A stretch of DNA of 64,000 nucleotides from Tetrapyrgos nigripes (Eukaryota; Basidiomycota; Agaricomycetes; Agaricales; Campanellaceae). Made by a program: the position numbers and the translations under genes. Every line of letters starts with the position of its first letter. The first letter of the stretch is position 1. The notes under the pieces are model-generated. The model was not told the origin of the DNA and did not search any database. It was given only the letters and a program-made list of their open reading frames with translations. Shown here in pieces: positions 1 through 11,373 of this stretch. The stretch spans positions 186,001 through 250,000 of the forward strand of contig JAACJM010000037.1 of assembly GCA_013368315.1 (NCBI GenBank), written 5' to 3'.

Positions 1-440
1 CCAGTCATGTGCCATCCATGTGCTGGCTTTGAATCTATTTACCTGAGCATGTTGTGTGTAGATAGTTCAATTTACATAATAAGAGTTTGTATAGTATTAT
101 GTCGCATGTATGGCACATGGCCAGCAGGATCTCTGGGATTCCTTAGGATTGATGTTGCTCTTCTCACTATGATCTCAGACTCTTCTCATTGAGTACTGAG
201 CTGGGGAGATTTTGAAATTATTTTAAATCTTCTCAAACTCTTCTCAGTGGTTTCTTTTCTGAGTGGATTTCAAATATTCTCACAATCTTCTCAGGCTCTT
301 CTCATTGATAAGAGCTACCTATGCCTGCAGTGTCTATATCATGGCTTGAGGCAAGGGAGAACTCTGGGATTACTTCTGGGAAGGTAAGAAAAAAAACTTG
401 TCCCATTTCTGAGCTCACTGTCTTGGCTGTATACAACACC
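1..440. other. AT-rich leader with repeated CTTCTCA motif
   Basis: No gene is supported here. Between about 130 and 310 the heptamer CTTCTCA recurs roughly eight times (for example in ACTCTTCTCATTGA and AATCTTCTCA). Clustered short motifs beside a transposase gene can be subterminal transposase-binding repeats. That reading is an inference from position; no terminal inverted repeat or target duplication was found. Confidence 0.4.
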
Positions 441-2880
441 ACTTGGCTAAACCACAGTTGTCAGACAGTGACACCCTCAAAGTTGAGAGCTCAAATGAGG
501 AAGCCTTCAAGCAAGGTAAGTACTCATCACTAATAACAAGGGTACCATCTTACCTGACCAATAAACAGCATGTGACAAGGCTACCTCTGTTCTCAGTGTC
601 AAAAAATCGGAGGGGAAAGAGGGTGTCTGTATGCGTCCAATGTGACAGAGAAGAAGGCAAAGGAGTTGAAAAGAAAGGACAAGAAAGCAAAAGGGAAGGG
701 AAAAAGGGAAAGGGAGAGTGTAAGCAAGGGCAAGAATGACAAGGAGTTGGACAAGTTGGGGCCAGCACCCTCCAAGAAGCACAAAGCTGTGGACCATGTC
801 GAAAAGCATCAGACAACACTCAAATTATTGAAAGGAATCAATATACCATTCACCAATGATGAAAAGAAAGCTATCCAGGCACAAACTGTTCCATTAATGG
901 GTGTTAGTGCATCTGTTGACTTCAAGGTGAGCCAGTCGTGCATTTCTCATCAAAATGATACTCACTGTGACTCCAGGCTCATCTTGTCAATCTTTATAAT
1001 GCAACTGTGAAGAAAAAAGATGCGGACTCGATGTGTGAGCAATTTGAGGCAATGGCAGACAATGCCGAGAAGATGTATAAGTGTGTGGTGGTCGCTTTTG
1101 GCACTGATAACTATGGAGGGAGTAGAGCAGGGTGTGTAAAACTGGGATCTATCAGACCATGGCTTTTTCTATTCCCATGCAGTGCACATCAGGTGAGCTC
1201 TATTCACTCAGAAGTGAATACTTTACATATACCTTCTTCTCAGGGCCAAATTGTCCTGGGAGATTACTTTAAAGCTTTTTCTGAGGCTGCAGAAACCTCT
1301 GAAGATGCAATGTCTCTTATTGGGTGGTTGAATAATCACAATTTTGTGTGCATCATCTTCGACAAGGAGCAGGAATGCAAGAATGGAAGGGTCCTCAAGT
1401 ATCTGACTGCCAATCTCACCCGTTGGACTACACACGCAGTAGCTTTCATGTGCCTTGAGGACCTTGAGACACCAATTTCATCTGCAGCATTTAACCGATG
1501 TGATGATATTATACAGGCCCAGGTTGGGAGGGAGACTGGATCCAAGGGCAATGCGCTCAGAGCTGAGGCTGAAAGCGTCTTTCCATGATTATCGAGGACA
1601 TTGAACTGATTGCCTATGCCACAAATATATGTCAGGGTGACCATGCTCGCCCTGATGTTGTTCTGTTGGCTTTTGTTGAAATGTTTTTGTATTTCCGAAA
1701 CCTGCCTTCTGAACGTTCTAATCTCTCCAAGGAGATGACAAAGCATCTTGAACACTGTTGGAAGGGTTTTGATCAGGAGCTGATGGTCACAGCTTTGATT
1801 CTTAGCCCTTACAAGTGGCAGAACAGTTTGGGTCAAAGGCCGAGGTTGATATCCTCCAACTTGATCAGTTGATTGTCAGCGTAAGTGATCCCGTTCATGA
1901 AAGAACACTTGCTGATGGTCCAAAATTCCTTTAGATGTTTGACAAGTGGATCAATCATCCAATGGTCAACCAAGACGACGATGAACAGGAATCTCTGTTG
2001 GAGGATTGGTGCGGACACCGTAAAGAATTCTCGACAGCTTTTCTCCATTATTGTGCAGGTACTGGTCCATTTCAAAATTGGGAAGCTATGAAAGCTGAAT
2101 TTCAGGATGCTCATGTATGAAACCTTTTCTTAACCCTCTGATGTATTCCCAGGAGAACAATCCTGTAATCTTTTGGGAAGTGATGAAGACCAACAAACTT
2201 GTCCATGAACTCGCTGATTTCTCCATCACGATTCTTTCTATTGTACTGACTACAGCTGGGAATGAGCGCCATTTTTCAGATGTGAAGCTTCGGAAAAATC
2301 ATTTGACCAATTGCATGCTGCTTCCAAAGCTACAGAAGAAAATAAAGGCATCATCATTCTCTTTTATACACAGTTTTCCATACTAAATGTCTCTGTAGCT
2401 TGGCTCAAATCTACGAGAGAAACAGTATGCAAATGGCCTTCGGGATGTCCGAAAAGCTCGAGAAAATCACTCTGAAGAACATCTTACCAAGCTGCTGGAA
2501 GTTCCTCGCTATGATCAGCTGCTCCCTGATCCTCAAGAAGACGATAATTTCATTGATCAGAACTGTGGACATTCGCAAAGGGACTTGTTGGTTAACAGCA
2601 GAAAAAAAAATGGCGCTTGGAACTCAAGAAATGGATGAACGTGGCTGAAGAATTTGATGCAGTATCATTTGACAACTCGATTCTGCCTCCAATTCCTGCC
2701 AGTGGTGCTTTTACCTGTTAGAAATGGCTTCCTCGCAGCCTCGAGGCTCTATTCGGAGTGCCACAAACCAAACAACAGGCTGGACATACATGAAGGAGGA
2801 CATATAATGAAGAGCAGTTACTGATGGAGTTGTTGCAGCAGGAGGCAGAGGATGAAATACTTGATGGGCTTTAGAGAGGG
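440..2880 (+). pseudogene. hAT-family transposase, degenerate
   Basis: Successive pieces in different frames resemble the hAT transposases common in mushroom genomes. About 1250-1560 encodes a piece with NLTRWTTHAVAFMCLEDLET. About 1585-1840 encodes RPDVVLLAFVEMFLYFRN. About 2200-2340 encodes the C-terminal dimerisation motif TTAGNERHFSDVKLRKN. The family's usual charged tail follows at 2400-2870. The frame is broken repeatedly by stops and frameshifts, one of them at an A9 run near 2606-2614, and some breaks look like introns (AG at 1246 and 1948). The N-terminal zinc finger is not recognisable, so the copy is judged dead. Confidence is high for the family and moderate for the limits. Confidence 0.8.
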
Positions 2881-3349
2881 ATGAACTGTTGGAATTAAGC
2901 GATTACGATCATGTTACTAAGTTACAATGCATACGGCATCACTCAGGTACTGCGGACTTACAGTCAAATGATCACACAGATATACTTAGACTATTTATAT
3001 TATTATACTACTTTGATTAATGATATATACTTGAGAGTCAAGCGAGATACGTTCGCATGCTCTTACCCCCCCACTTTGTGACTCTCGCTAAGATTACTCA
3101 CTAAGATAACCTAAGTTTAATATGAACTTCAGTCTGAAAAATCTCGTCTTAAATTCAGCTTAAATATACTTAATTAAAAATGGTTATTAACTAGTTAAGA
3201 CCTAACTTGACTGAGTGGCCTTAATTAAGCCCTTAACCACAACACTGCATGATCAAAGACCCTCCTCCCACTTCCCAAAGCCCGTTGTTATGATCTTGTG
3301 TTATTCATTGCCTAGGACACTCTGTATAATGGAGATTGAATTAGAAATC
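2881..3349. other. AT-rich spacer, no gene seen
   Basis: The stretch between the hAT relic and the end of the next gene is AT-rich and has no coding signal that I can support. It contains a C-run at 3066-3072 and TTAA-rich sequence near 3130-3240. Confidence 0.5.
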
Positions 3350-5017
3350 TCACAACTCTGACTCACGCAATTTTACCTCTGTAATATTACTCCTTGGTAC
3401 TGCCAATCTCCAAGAATTCAACTCATCTTGAGTCTGAGCTAGAATACTGCTCCGTAAAGCGAAGCTTAGTCTCCTATCGCTGACGCCGTCGTAATTGCTT
3501 TGGACATGATGAGTATTGCGCAAGCCTTCACGAGAATTCAACATAGCGACTAAGATTGTTAGGTAAATCAGTCAAATGATAAAAAGAGGAAAAAGCTCTT
3601 TACCCATGGTGATCACATAGATCTGAGCCATGTTGATAGTGAATGGGGTCCTAAACAGAGTGCTGCCTGTCAGTGAAATTATTGAGGTTGAAGATACAGG
3701 CTCCCTCACCATAATAATGTGTCAAACTTGGCTAGAAATACAATAAGAAGGCACATTTGCATGGTTGTTACAAAAAGCCCTCGAGCAACTGTGTACTCGA
3801 GAAGTTTTTGCAGCAGAGTGTCGCTTCTTCAGAATAATAAGTAGGGATATTTCGCTAAGTATACGCGAAATGGAGGCTAACACACCGAAGACCCATTTTA
3901 AATTTATAAAATGCCCATGAGAGTGCAAATGTCACAGTGATATCTGATGCTGAAGTGAAGCTAACTCAGCATGTAGCTCGTGCTTGAATCACAGGGAATG
4001 CAGTGGAAGTTTACCCTTATATTTCGTTTTCCAAATTCAGCATAAGTCTTTTCCTTCACAAAATCCTGGAACACAATGGCTCCACAAACTATTTGGGCAA
4101 ATAAGAACAGATGACAATGCTCAAATTACATAAAGCATACATACCAATACCAGGAACAGCCATAACAGCCTATAAAACAGCAAAAGCATCTTAAGCAATC
4201 AGAATAACACCACAAATGAGTCCACATACGCAGAAAGCTGGCACACTCCAGTGAAATTGTCGGACTTCACAGGATTAGTCACAAGACATACTGGCAGCTC
4301 AATGATCTAAGGACTTACTTAGCCAAATTCTGGTCACGAAAAAGATTTGAACACAGAACACAGTTATAATGTTTGTGATAAATGAGACTCCTTCAAGCCT
4401 ATCAGATGTGCAGATTATGAAAAAGGGAACGAAGGGGCTAGGGATAGAAGAAAAAATACCGGTATATTACTAAAAGCTCAAAAGAGTTGCCAAAGTTTGC
4501 AACCTGTAATCATAGTCACAATTATGGCTCATGACGTTCCATTCAATTATTTTCAGTGGTTTACTGCACTCACAGAATAATGATGAAGAAGCTGGGCAAT
4601 TAAGGCAGTTCTGGCCAGGTTTGATGCCCTATGAAAGTCAGAATATCAGCCAATAAAGATTGTGGTTAGGAAATGGATGAGAACTTACACTAAGAATGCC
4701 ACCTACACTCACCATGAGCCATATATCAGGACTCGTAGTCAGAATGTGACTTACCGAGGATCTCAGGATCCAGTTATCATGATTAGTATTGGCATAGATC
4801 CAAGCTTGAAGAATAGTCACTCCAGATAATCTAAACCACGGATTCAGTGGGTGTTGAAAAAAAGGGTTTTAATAATTGAGCATTTAGAGCTAAAAACATG
4901 AATTCCGACTCACACAGCTGAAATAAAACTCCCGTAAAAAAATTCGTCATAAGCTATCGAGACATTCCCGATGGAGAGTATCACATTTGAGCTGACGGGT
5001 GCATCTGGGAAGGACAT
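3350..5017 (-). pseudogene. DUF6534-like seven-helix membrane protein, probably decayed
   Basis: The minus strand gives a chain of short exons resembling mushroom DUF6534-type membrane proteins. It starts at ATG 5017. The first exon carries ILSIGNVSIAYDEFFYGS and is followed by a GTGAGT donor. Later exons carry VTILQAWIYANTNHDNW (about 4755-4830), HHYSVANFGNSFELLVIYR, VFCVQIFFVTRIWL (about 4330) and KFDTLLW (about 3720). The ending VAMLNSREGLR plus a polar tail (3350-3544) matches the usual family C terminus. The frame between ILKKRHSAAKTSR and YTVARGLFVTT near 3790 needs a one-base shift and seems short, so I read it as a pseudogene. An unseen intron could rescue it. Exon limits are approximate. 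Confidence 0.55.
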
Positions 5018-5524
5018 GATGTGCTCTATAATCAAGGATAGGAGCAGTCAGAACCCACAAGCAGCATTCAATAGCAGATTGCAATGTCGAAATGAACTGA
5101 TGTACCCAGTATCAATGATTCAGACTCGACGGGATGGTTCCTGTAGTAGACGTTACAATGGAGCAACAAAGCAGTAAGCACTCCTTTATAAGCGCTAGCT
5201 GTACTATAAGAATAGAGGACTTTGATAAAAGAATCATGAAAAAGTGATGGAAACATGATGGCATGATCGTAGGCCAACGTTTGCATGGGGACATGCTCTG
5301 AAGCTCTGCAATGGTTGACGATTGCCGTGACAAAGAGCCGCCCCACGACTTCCTCAACGAGTTCGATGAGTTCTGTCATACTCAAAAGAAATTTCGTGAA
5401 CCGAAGCCATGTCAAAAGCAATCAATCTGTACGTACAGAAAGTGCCTCAAAAACGGCGTAATAAAGCCGCCTACGAGTCTGATACAATGATAAGAGCAGG
5501 ATATTTATATACCTATGTTCAAAT
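5018..5524. other. Region upstream of the seven-helix gene
   Basis: A 117-codon minus-strand frame (5068-5421) is open here, but it has no recognisable motif and ends before the start of the seven-helix gene. It may be leader sequence. No other feature is seen. Confidence 0.35.
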
Positions 5525-5990
5525 CCCCAGGTTACAAGCCGAAACTAGTCCAAGTACCAGTAGCAGGTGCTTTGGCCTTGGCCTTGTTTTGTCTTTGCCA
5601 TGGCGGGACGAACAACGAGGAAGAAAAGGTGAGGGAGGAGAGGACTCAAGAGGAGCCTGAGGGGATCCGAATCTCTGTCTTGATTTTAATCTTGATCTTG
5701 CGGTCGTTCTCGTTCTCGTTCTTTCTCCTCATCATCAATGTCGGGAGAATAGGATTTGGGAACTCCTAGTATAGAGTTGGTTATCACAGGGCCAGCGGGC
5801 TCGGGAGCGGTTGCCTTTGGACAAGGGAAATGGGAAGGAAGACACATTGTCCTGAGGATCAGGCAAAGCGACAGTGGGTACTAGGGGATCAAAGTGTTCA
5901 GTAAAGGTGATTGAGAGCAATTAGAACCGCACTGGATCCGAACAGAAGCAGAATTAAGGAGGTTATAATCACGAACGCGCCTCTGAGCAT
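5525..5990 (-). pseudogene. Chimeric pseudogene: surface-protein 5' end fused to K+ channel tail
   Basis: The segment from 5990 down to about 5743 copies the start of the gene at 50526-51712. It has the signal peptide MLRGAFVIITSLILLLFGS, a first intron with donor GTGCGG and acceptor CCCTAG, and an exon 2 beginning VPTVALPDPQ. Near 5740 it switches, within a few bases, to a copy of the channel's C-terminal tail (compare 8660-8860): the same DIDD-EER stretch, SDP and the AMAK-type repeat. The exon 2 frame is shifted relative to the parent and the channel part has in-frame stops. A TATA-like box (TATATATAAG, 6177-6186 on this strand) is kept upstream. It is a fusion of two local paralogues and probably makes no functional protein. 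Confidence 0.7.
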
Positions 5991-6186
5991 CGTGGAATCT
6001 GGATTCGTGATGCAACGCATCGATGATCGTACCACCGCGACACCACACGGAAAATTAAGGGGAAAAGGTACAAAATAGGGCAGGCGGCGAGGAAAAAAGA
6101 AGGGAGGAATGAGAAGCGTTCCACGCAGCAAGAGACGAAAGTAGAAGTAAAAGTGAACTATTTGCAGATCACGCTACTTATATATA

Positions 6187-6315
6187 CCCTGATCTTCATC
6201 GCCTGGAAACGGATCGTTGTAGGGATGATGGGTGACATCCCCCACACGCTACTTGGATGACAAGGCTGCATCTGCATGCTACGATGTCGTCAACTCGAGT
6301 GCTTACAAATGCAGT
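6187..6315 (-). repeat. Promoter-region copy shared with the surface-protein gene
   Basis: The block GGATCGTTGTAGGGATGATG followed by GATGACAAGGC and CGTCAACTCGAG matches the region upstream of the 51712 gene (about 51930-52030). It also matches, inverted, 11870-11975. Three copies lie in this window. Confidence 0.65.
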
Positions 6316-6437
6316 CAACCAATATGTTCCGCCGTCTGTAACCGCCATGGACAGTATAAAGCATTCATAGGCAGTACAACAATTACTGCAGGATATATCA
6401 ATACATTTACATTCTCTCCCGGCTAGAAAAGGGCAAT

Positions 6438-6678
6438 TTAACAACCGCAAGCTGGGTCGGCACATAGTACACATCCATCGTGACCTCCGTCGGCTAGAAA
6501 ATATTGTGAGTTCAAGTTATCCAACATTAAATAAGTAAGAGTTATTTAGAACTCAAAACTCACGAGTTGGGTCTGGTATTGGTACAGCTCTAACAGCGAT
6601 ACCGGATCCGCTGTTGATAACCAATGCCATGACCATGACAAGGAAGGCTACAGTTGAAGTGGGGTTGAGAATTTGCAT
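6438..6678 (-). CDS. Small secreted cysteine-rich protein (56 aa)
   Basis: Two exons (6564-6678 and 6438-6493) are joined across an intron with donor GTGAGT and acceptor TTTCTAG. The lengths sum to 171 bp, exactly 57 codons with the TAA stop. The product begins MQILNPTSTVAFLVMVMALV, a hydrophobic signal peptide ending near GIAVRA. It continues with a proline-rich PIPDPTPD linker and ends in a short cysteine-rich tail, CVLCADPACGC, with four cysteines. It is too short for ordinary ORF calling; support comes from the splice signals and from an inverted paralogue at 11.3 kb with the same signal peptide. A CTTATAAG box lies about 210 bp upstream, near 6891. Secretion is inferred; effector or signalling use is unknown. 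Confidence 0.6.
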
Positions 6679-6784
6679 CTTTAGGAAGCTTCAAGCTGTA
6701 GATCGAGTTTACTTGGAAATCTCGAGATTTGTTATCCCTGCAGGTTGGAGAATTTTACTGACAAGAAAATGGACATTGAAAGAT

Positions 6785-7560
6785 GTTGCGTACCTCTAGG
6801 ATAAGTAGTATGGGAGAAGAAAGAGGCTATGAGTCGGGGGTTTTGTGAATGAGTCTGATCAGTGGGTAACTATCGCTTTGGCGGCCGAGGCTTATAAGTA
6901 AGCATGTATCTCTCAGGCGTGTGAGCCGCAGCCAGGGTGCCCAAATTATAACTTTACGTGCATCAGTGATTATCAGAACTTTTTTTTAAACATCACCCAG
7001 TGTTAGATGTTAGCTACAGTCTTACCGGATCCGGATCCCCGTAACCTAAGCAGCAAGTGCGCAGTTCAAACAACTTAGACCGGGGCTCACTCCAGTACTT
7101 GACACAGCACTAATCGAGTAAATTGAGCGGCAAAAAGAAGGAAAGGTGTTGCGCACATGATGCATCTTGGATAAGTAGTATGGGGGAAGAAAGAGGCTAT
7201 GAGTCCAGGGTCTGGTGGATGCCAGATGGGTTTGATCAGCTTTGGAGAGGGAGGCTATATTATAAGTAAGCATGATCTCTCTGACTCAAGCGTATGAGCC
7301 CCAGGGTGCCTCAATTATAACTAATTTTACTTGGATCAATGATTGCCAGAATTTCTTTTAGAACTCCTTATTAGGGAGTACATCACCCAGTATTACTATT
7401 GTTAGATATCAGCTATGCCTACAGTCTCACTACATCCGCATTGTTGTAACCTAAAAGCTAAGCAGCAAGTATGCAGTTCAAACATACTTACTTAAAAGTG
7501 AGACTCGAGCTCAGTCCAGCACCAGACGCAGCACTAGTCAAGTAAATTGAGCAGCAAGGG
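6785..7560 (-). repeat. Tandem duplication of the small-secreted-gene upstream region
   Basis: Unit 1 (about 6785-7145) and unit 2 (about 7160-7560) share the blocks GGATAAGTAGTATGGG, AGAAAGAGGCTATGAG, TTATAAGTAAGCATG, CATCACCCAGT and GTAAATTGAGC in the same order. Only unit 1 is followed by a coding region (on the minus strand). Unit 2 is a promoter-only copy. Confidence 0.65.
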
Positions 7561-8040
7561 TTCCTGGGTTGCTTGGTGATAAATTATAATCAAGTCCTTA
7601 CTACTGATTGCAACCCGCCAGAATAAATCAATGCTTAGCGCTTAGCACTGAGCATTTATCAGTTCTTGCTCTTGGATCTGACCGGTGCATGAGTCACTGT
7701 CTAATCACAATCTACATATGTAATCCCAGAAATTAGATTAAAATCAATTAAACATCACAAGAAATCCATGAATCACCCATTGCCCTATTAGTAATTACCA
7801 AAGGGAGTACACTACTTGAACTTCTAGTAGTAGTAATAATAATAATCGAGGCTCCAACTTCTAGTACAAAGTTTGCTCTACTTTGACTCCATTTTCCAGT
7901 CGATGAATACAAATAACTACTTTCCCCTCCCCCCTTCCTCCCTTTCACCTCTACATTTACATATGATGTAATACTATCCCCCCTCCTTCTCCTTCTCCCC
8001 TCGATACTGCTCCAACCGCTCCAACCGCTCCCTCTCCCAC
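7561..8040. other. Intergenic region 3' of the channel gene
   Basis: No gene was found. The part nearest the channel stop (about 7920-8040) is strongly pyrimidine-rich on the plus strand. It probably holds the 3' UTR of the channel gene, which is read from the other strand. Confidence 0.5.
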
Positions 8041-10599
8041 TCAACCCTTACCCCCTCCCCCCTCTCCCTCCCCCTTCCCCTCTAACCCGCCCACCCCACC
8101 CACCCCCACCCCCTCCAACAACCCAACCAACCTCCCAATCATCTCCCCCTGCCTCTCCACCACCCCCCTCAACCCCTCCACCGTCCCCTTCAACTCCCCA
8201 ACCTCCCTCTGCAACCCCTCTTCCCTCCTCTCAAACGAAGCTTGCAACAACGAAATCTGTCTAGACAGCTCTGTTTGATTTTGTGCCAATTTTCTGTTGG
8301 AGAGGTCCCTAGTACTACTGGTTCTTGAACTGGAATTGGGTGTTGCGGAGCCTGTTAGAGTGGGTGTTGCGGATCTACTTGTATGCGCTGACACTGACAC
8401 TGATGCAGATGCAGATGCAGACGCAGACGCCGAGCCAGAGGGGAGTACACCAAAAGTGGAAGTAGAAGCGGAAGTAGAAGTGGTGGGTAACAACGTCGGC
8501 GTCAAACTCGGGGTCATAGACAGCGGTGTCGTCGAGGTTGATAATGAAGAGTGGGGACGTGGATGTGACGACGACCTTGGGAAACTTGGACGCGCTCTAG
8601 GCATCATCTCGATATCTGTGTCTGCGTCTGTATCCGCATCTATTCCCAAGCCCAAGCCTATTGCGTCGTGTCGGGTATAACCATAACCAGTACCAGTACC
8701 CATAGCAGGTGCCTTGGCCTTGGCCTTGTCTTTGCCACGTCGTGACGAGGAGGAGGAGGAGGGGAAGGAAGAGGAGAAGAGGGGATCCGAATCTCTGTCT
8801 CTGACTTGATCTTGCTGTCGTTCTCGTTCTTCATCATCATCAATGTCAGCGTCCGCTCCTGCGTTGAAAATCTCTTCCCTAGCCTGCGCTCTGGTGAGTG
8901 GTTGACGGTTTGGTAGAGGTTGAAGAGACGATGCCTGTATGTACGCAGTATAAAATATTGAGTGACGAAGCAAGCAACAAGGAAAACCGTCATACACACC
9001 TCTTTTACACCCCCACCCCCACTCCCCGTCATCCCCTCCCAAACAATCGCAAACTCCCTCCCCAAGACAAAACTCGGTAGCGCGATTAACAACAGTCCGA
9101 ATACCAGTAAAGGAAGGGTTAAAAGACGACCTAGGAAGGACCGAGGGGTGATTTCGCCGTAGCCTACGGTTGTTATAGCTGTTTCCGTGTTTTCAATGTT
9201 TTCATGTTACGATGGTTCCAGGGGGGAGGCAGGGGGGAAGAAGGAGAGAGGAGGGGAAAGGAAAGACGGGCCAGCCAGTTAGGTTTTTAGAAAACGTAGT
9301 AAATAAACCCCAATACTCACTAACCAAAACAAACCACCCCGCAGCAGGAATCGACGAAAACTGGGATGGGTCGCCTTCTGCGTTGATAAACGTTTCGAGG
9401 ACGGGGTCCCAGGTGCCTCGTTCGACAAAGTATCTTTTTGATGGGGTAGACGAGCATGTACGGTGAGGGGTTGGGAGGGTTTGAGGAAGTGTATGGGTGG
9501 GTAAGCCGGTGTGCCGGTAGGCGGGTAGATGTACGGGCGAGGATAATAGAGCATAGGATAAGATAGGTCAGTATATAATATATACCGTGTCAAACCAAAA
9601 CTAAAACGCCCTCAAAAAACCCAATCAAAGGACAAAACACTCACAAAACAGTACTCCAAACACTCATCACACAAACGACAAAAAACCCAATGGCAGCTAG
9701 GGCGTGTTGGGAACGACGGACGGAGAGGTACATGACTTCGATTGTTAAGAGGATGGTGTGGTTGTAGCTGGTGAACGAAGTGAGCGTTTTTGGTTTTATT
9801 TTTGTGAGGGAGAGTGGGGGGAAGTGAGCGGAGCGACGCAAAGGCCGGGGGGCGAATAGGTGACGGACGGGGAAAGTAGAACAGGTGCATGTGTGCAAGA
9901 GCAGACCAGACCAAACGGAGAGCCAGAGGGGGATGGGACGGGAGGGAAGAAGGGAGGTAACACCCACCGAAACGGCCTAAACACCCTCAAGAGCCTAAAC
10001 ATCCTCAATATGCTGAACCGAAAGAAGGAGGAAGTGTCTTGATGCAGGAGGATTTCGATGTAATAGGGGAGAACGGAGAGGAGGTCTGTTAGGGCGAAGA
10101 ACGCTGGGAGGGGGGGAAGTCAGAGTCGGTACATGGAAGACAAAGTACCCCACTCACAAAACCCCCACCTCAACAAACTCATCCAGCTCCCACTCCAAGC
10201 AACACATCTCGCAATATACTCAACCGTAAAGATAGCAACCAGCGTTGTCTCAATCCCAAACCATATCTGAGCCCCGCCCTGAACCCCTCTCAAAGCCGGT
10301 ACTGTCTCCAATACTGTCACCACTGCACTAGCGAGGATGAAAAAAGTCATGAGGATGTGTATGAGCGTCGCTCCTGTTGAGGAGGTAGGATGTTCGAGGA
10401 GGAGGTGGAGGTCGCGTTTCCAGGGCGGGAGGTTCATGAGGGAGAGGTAAGAGTATGGGTCGTGGTCATTGTGGGGGTCGTCTTCATCGTCATTGCGTCG
10501 GGAGGACGGCGGTCTACGTCGGGGACTGACAGGAGTGGGGGGAGGATGGTCTTCAATGAGGAAATACGACGCGAAAGGGTTTTGGTAAGAAGAAGCCAT
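8041..10599 (-). CDS. Voltage-gated potassium channel (Kv-like, 628 aa)
   Basis: Six exons: 10158-10599, 9968-10103, 9645-9767, 9321-9433, 9000-9178 and 8041-8934. All splice sites are GT-AG and the phases agree, giving 629 codons with the stop. S1 lies near residues 77-98, S2 near 111-131 and S3 near 149-167. S4 (176-193) carries arginines at 176, 181, 184, 187, 190 and 193. S5 lies near 214-236. The K+ selectivity filter TTVGYG is at 274-279, followed by S6 near 289-308. This order defines a plasma- or internal-membrane K+ channel opened by voltage. The unusual part is the roughly 300-residue cytoplasmic tail: Ser/Thr/Pro-rich, with DAD and SAS runs, then a predicted coiled coil near 540-605 that may drive tetramer assembly. 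No disabling change was seen. Confidence 0.88.
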
Positions 10600-10639
10600 T
10601 ACACGTGGCGTGTGGCAGTGTCAAATGTCACTTTAGCCT

Positions 10640-10790
10640 TTCGGCTTTGGCCGGGTGGCATTGTAAGTAGCACAGGTGTTCTAATGCCATTACTGTCTTC
10701 AGTTCCACCCGGTCCGAATCCGTTGTACATGCCTGCATCATCATCATCATCAAATGAAGGAAATGTGGGCCACCGGTACCACGGCATGTG
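10640..10790 (-). pseudogene. Possible C-terminal tail relic of a seven-helix protein
   Basis: The minus strand encodes an acidic run then AGMYNGFGPGGTE. This resembles the tail ADMYTGFLHGGGG found at 11979-12310 after an LNSRE motif. Only the tail is seen here, directly upstream of the channel start, so it is probably a fragment. The similarity is short. Confidence 0.35.
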
Positions 10791-10954
10791 GCAATGACGA
10801 GGCCCAAAAGGAGTGCCAGCTACTGCGCTAGTAAATGAGCGCTGTCTGCAAAGTCATCGACGTTCTTCACTGTCCTCAGACGTTATGCCGCTACCAAAAA
10901 CCAAAACTTGCGACGTATACTCCAAAAACGTTCTTGACTCCCGAGTCCAGCTAC

Positions 10955-11225
10955 GTTTGAACTGCATCCTTGTTGCTTAGGCTACGAGGATGCACTGATA
11001 TCTAACACTGGGCGGTGTACTCCCTACTACGTAGTTCTAAACAAGTTCTGATAAGCATTGATGCAAGTAAAGTTAGAATCTATGCACCCTGGAGCTCGCA
11101 CGCTTCAGAGATACAGACTTATAAGCCTCCCTCCCCAAGGCTGATCAGACCCATCTGGCATCCACAAGACCCTCGGCTTATATCCTCTTTCTTCTCCCAT
11201 ACTACTTATCCTAGAGGTAGGCAAC
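10955..11225 (+). repeat. Upstream region of the small secreted gene, inverted copy
   Basis: The blocks GAACTGCATCCTTGTTGCTT, CTAACACTGGGCG, CTTATAAGCC (TATA-like, about 11118) and CATACTACTTATCC match, inverted, the region upstream of the minus-strand gene at 6438-6678. Together with the gene bodies they form an inverted duplication. Confidence 0.7.
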
Positions 11226-11373
11226 ACCTTTCAATGTCCTTTCCCTTGCCATTTTAACTCTCTGATTTTCAGGGATAACAAATCTTCAAATCTCCAACTC
11301 AACTCAATCTACAGCTTGACGCTTCCCAAAAATGCAAATTTTCAGCCCCACTTCGACTATAGTCTTCGTCTTC

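Noticed and set aside
8297..8680. 127-codon plus-strand frame rich in DADAD
   Set aside because: It is the antisense shadow of the low-complexity tail exon of the K+ channel.
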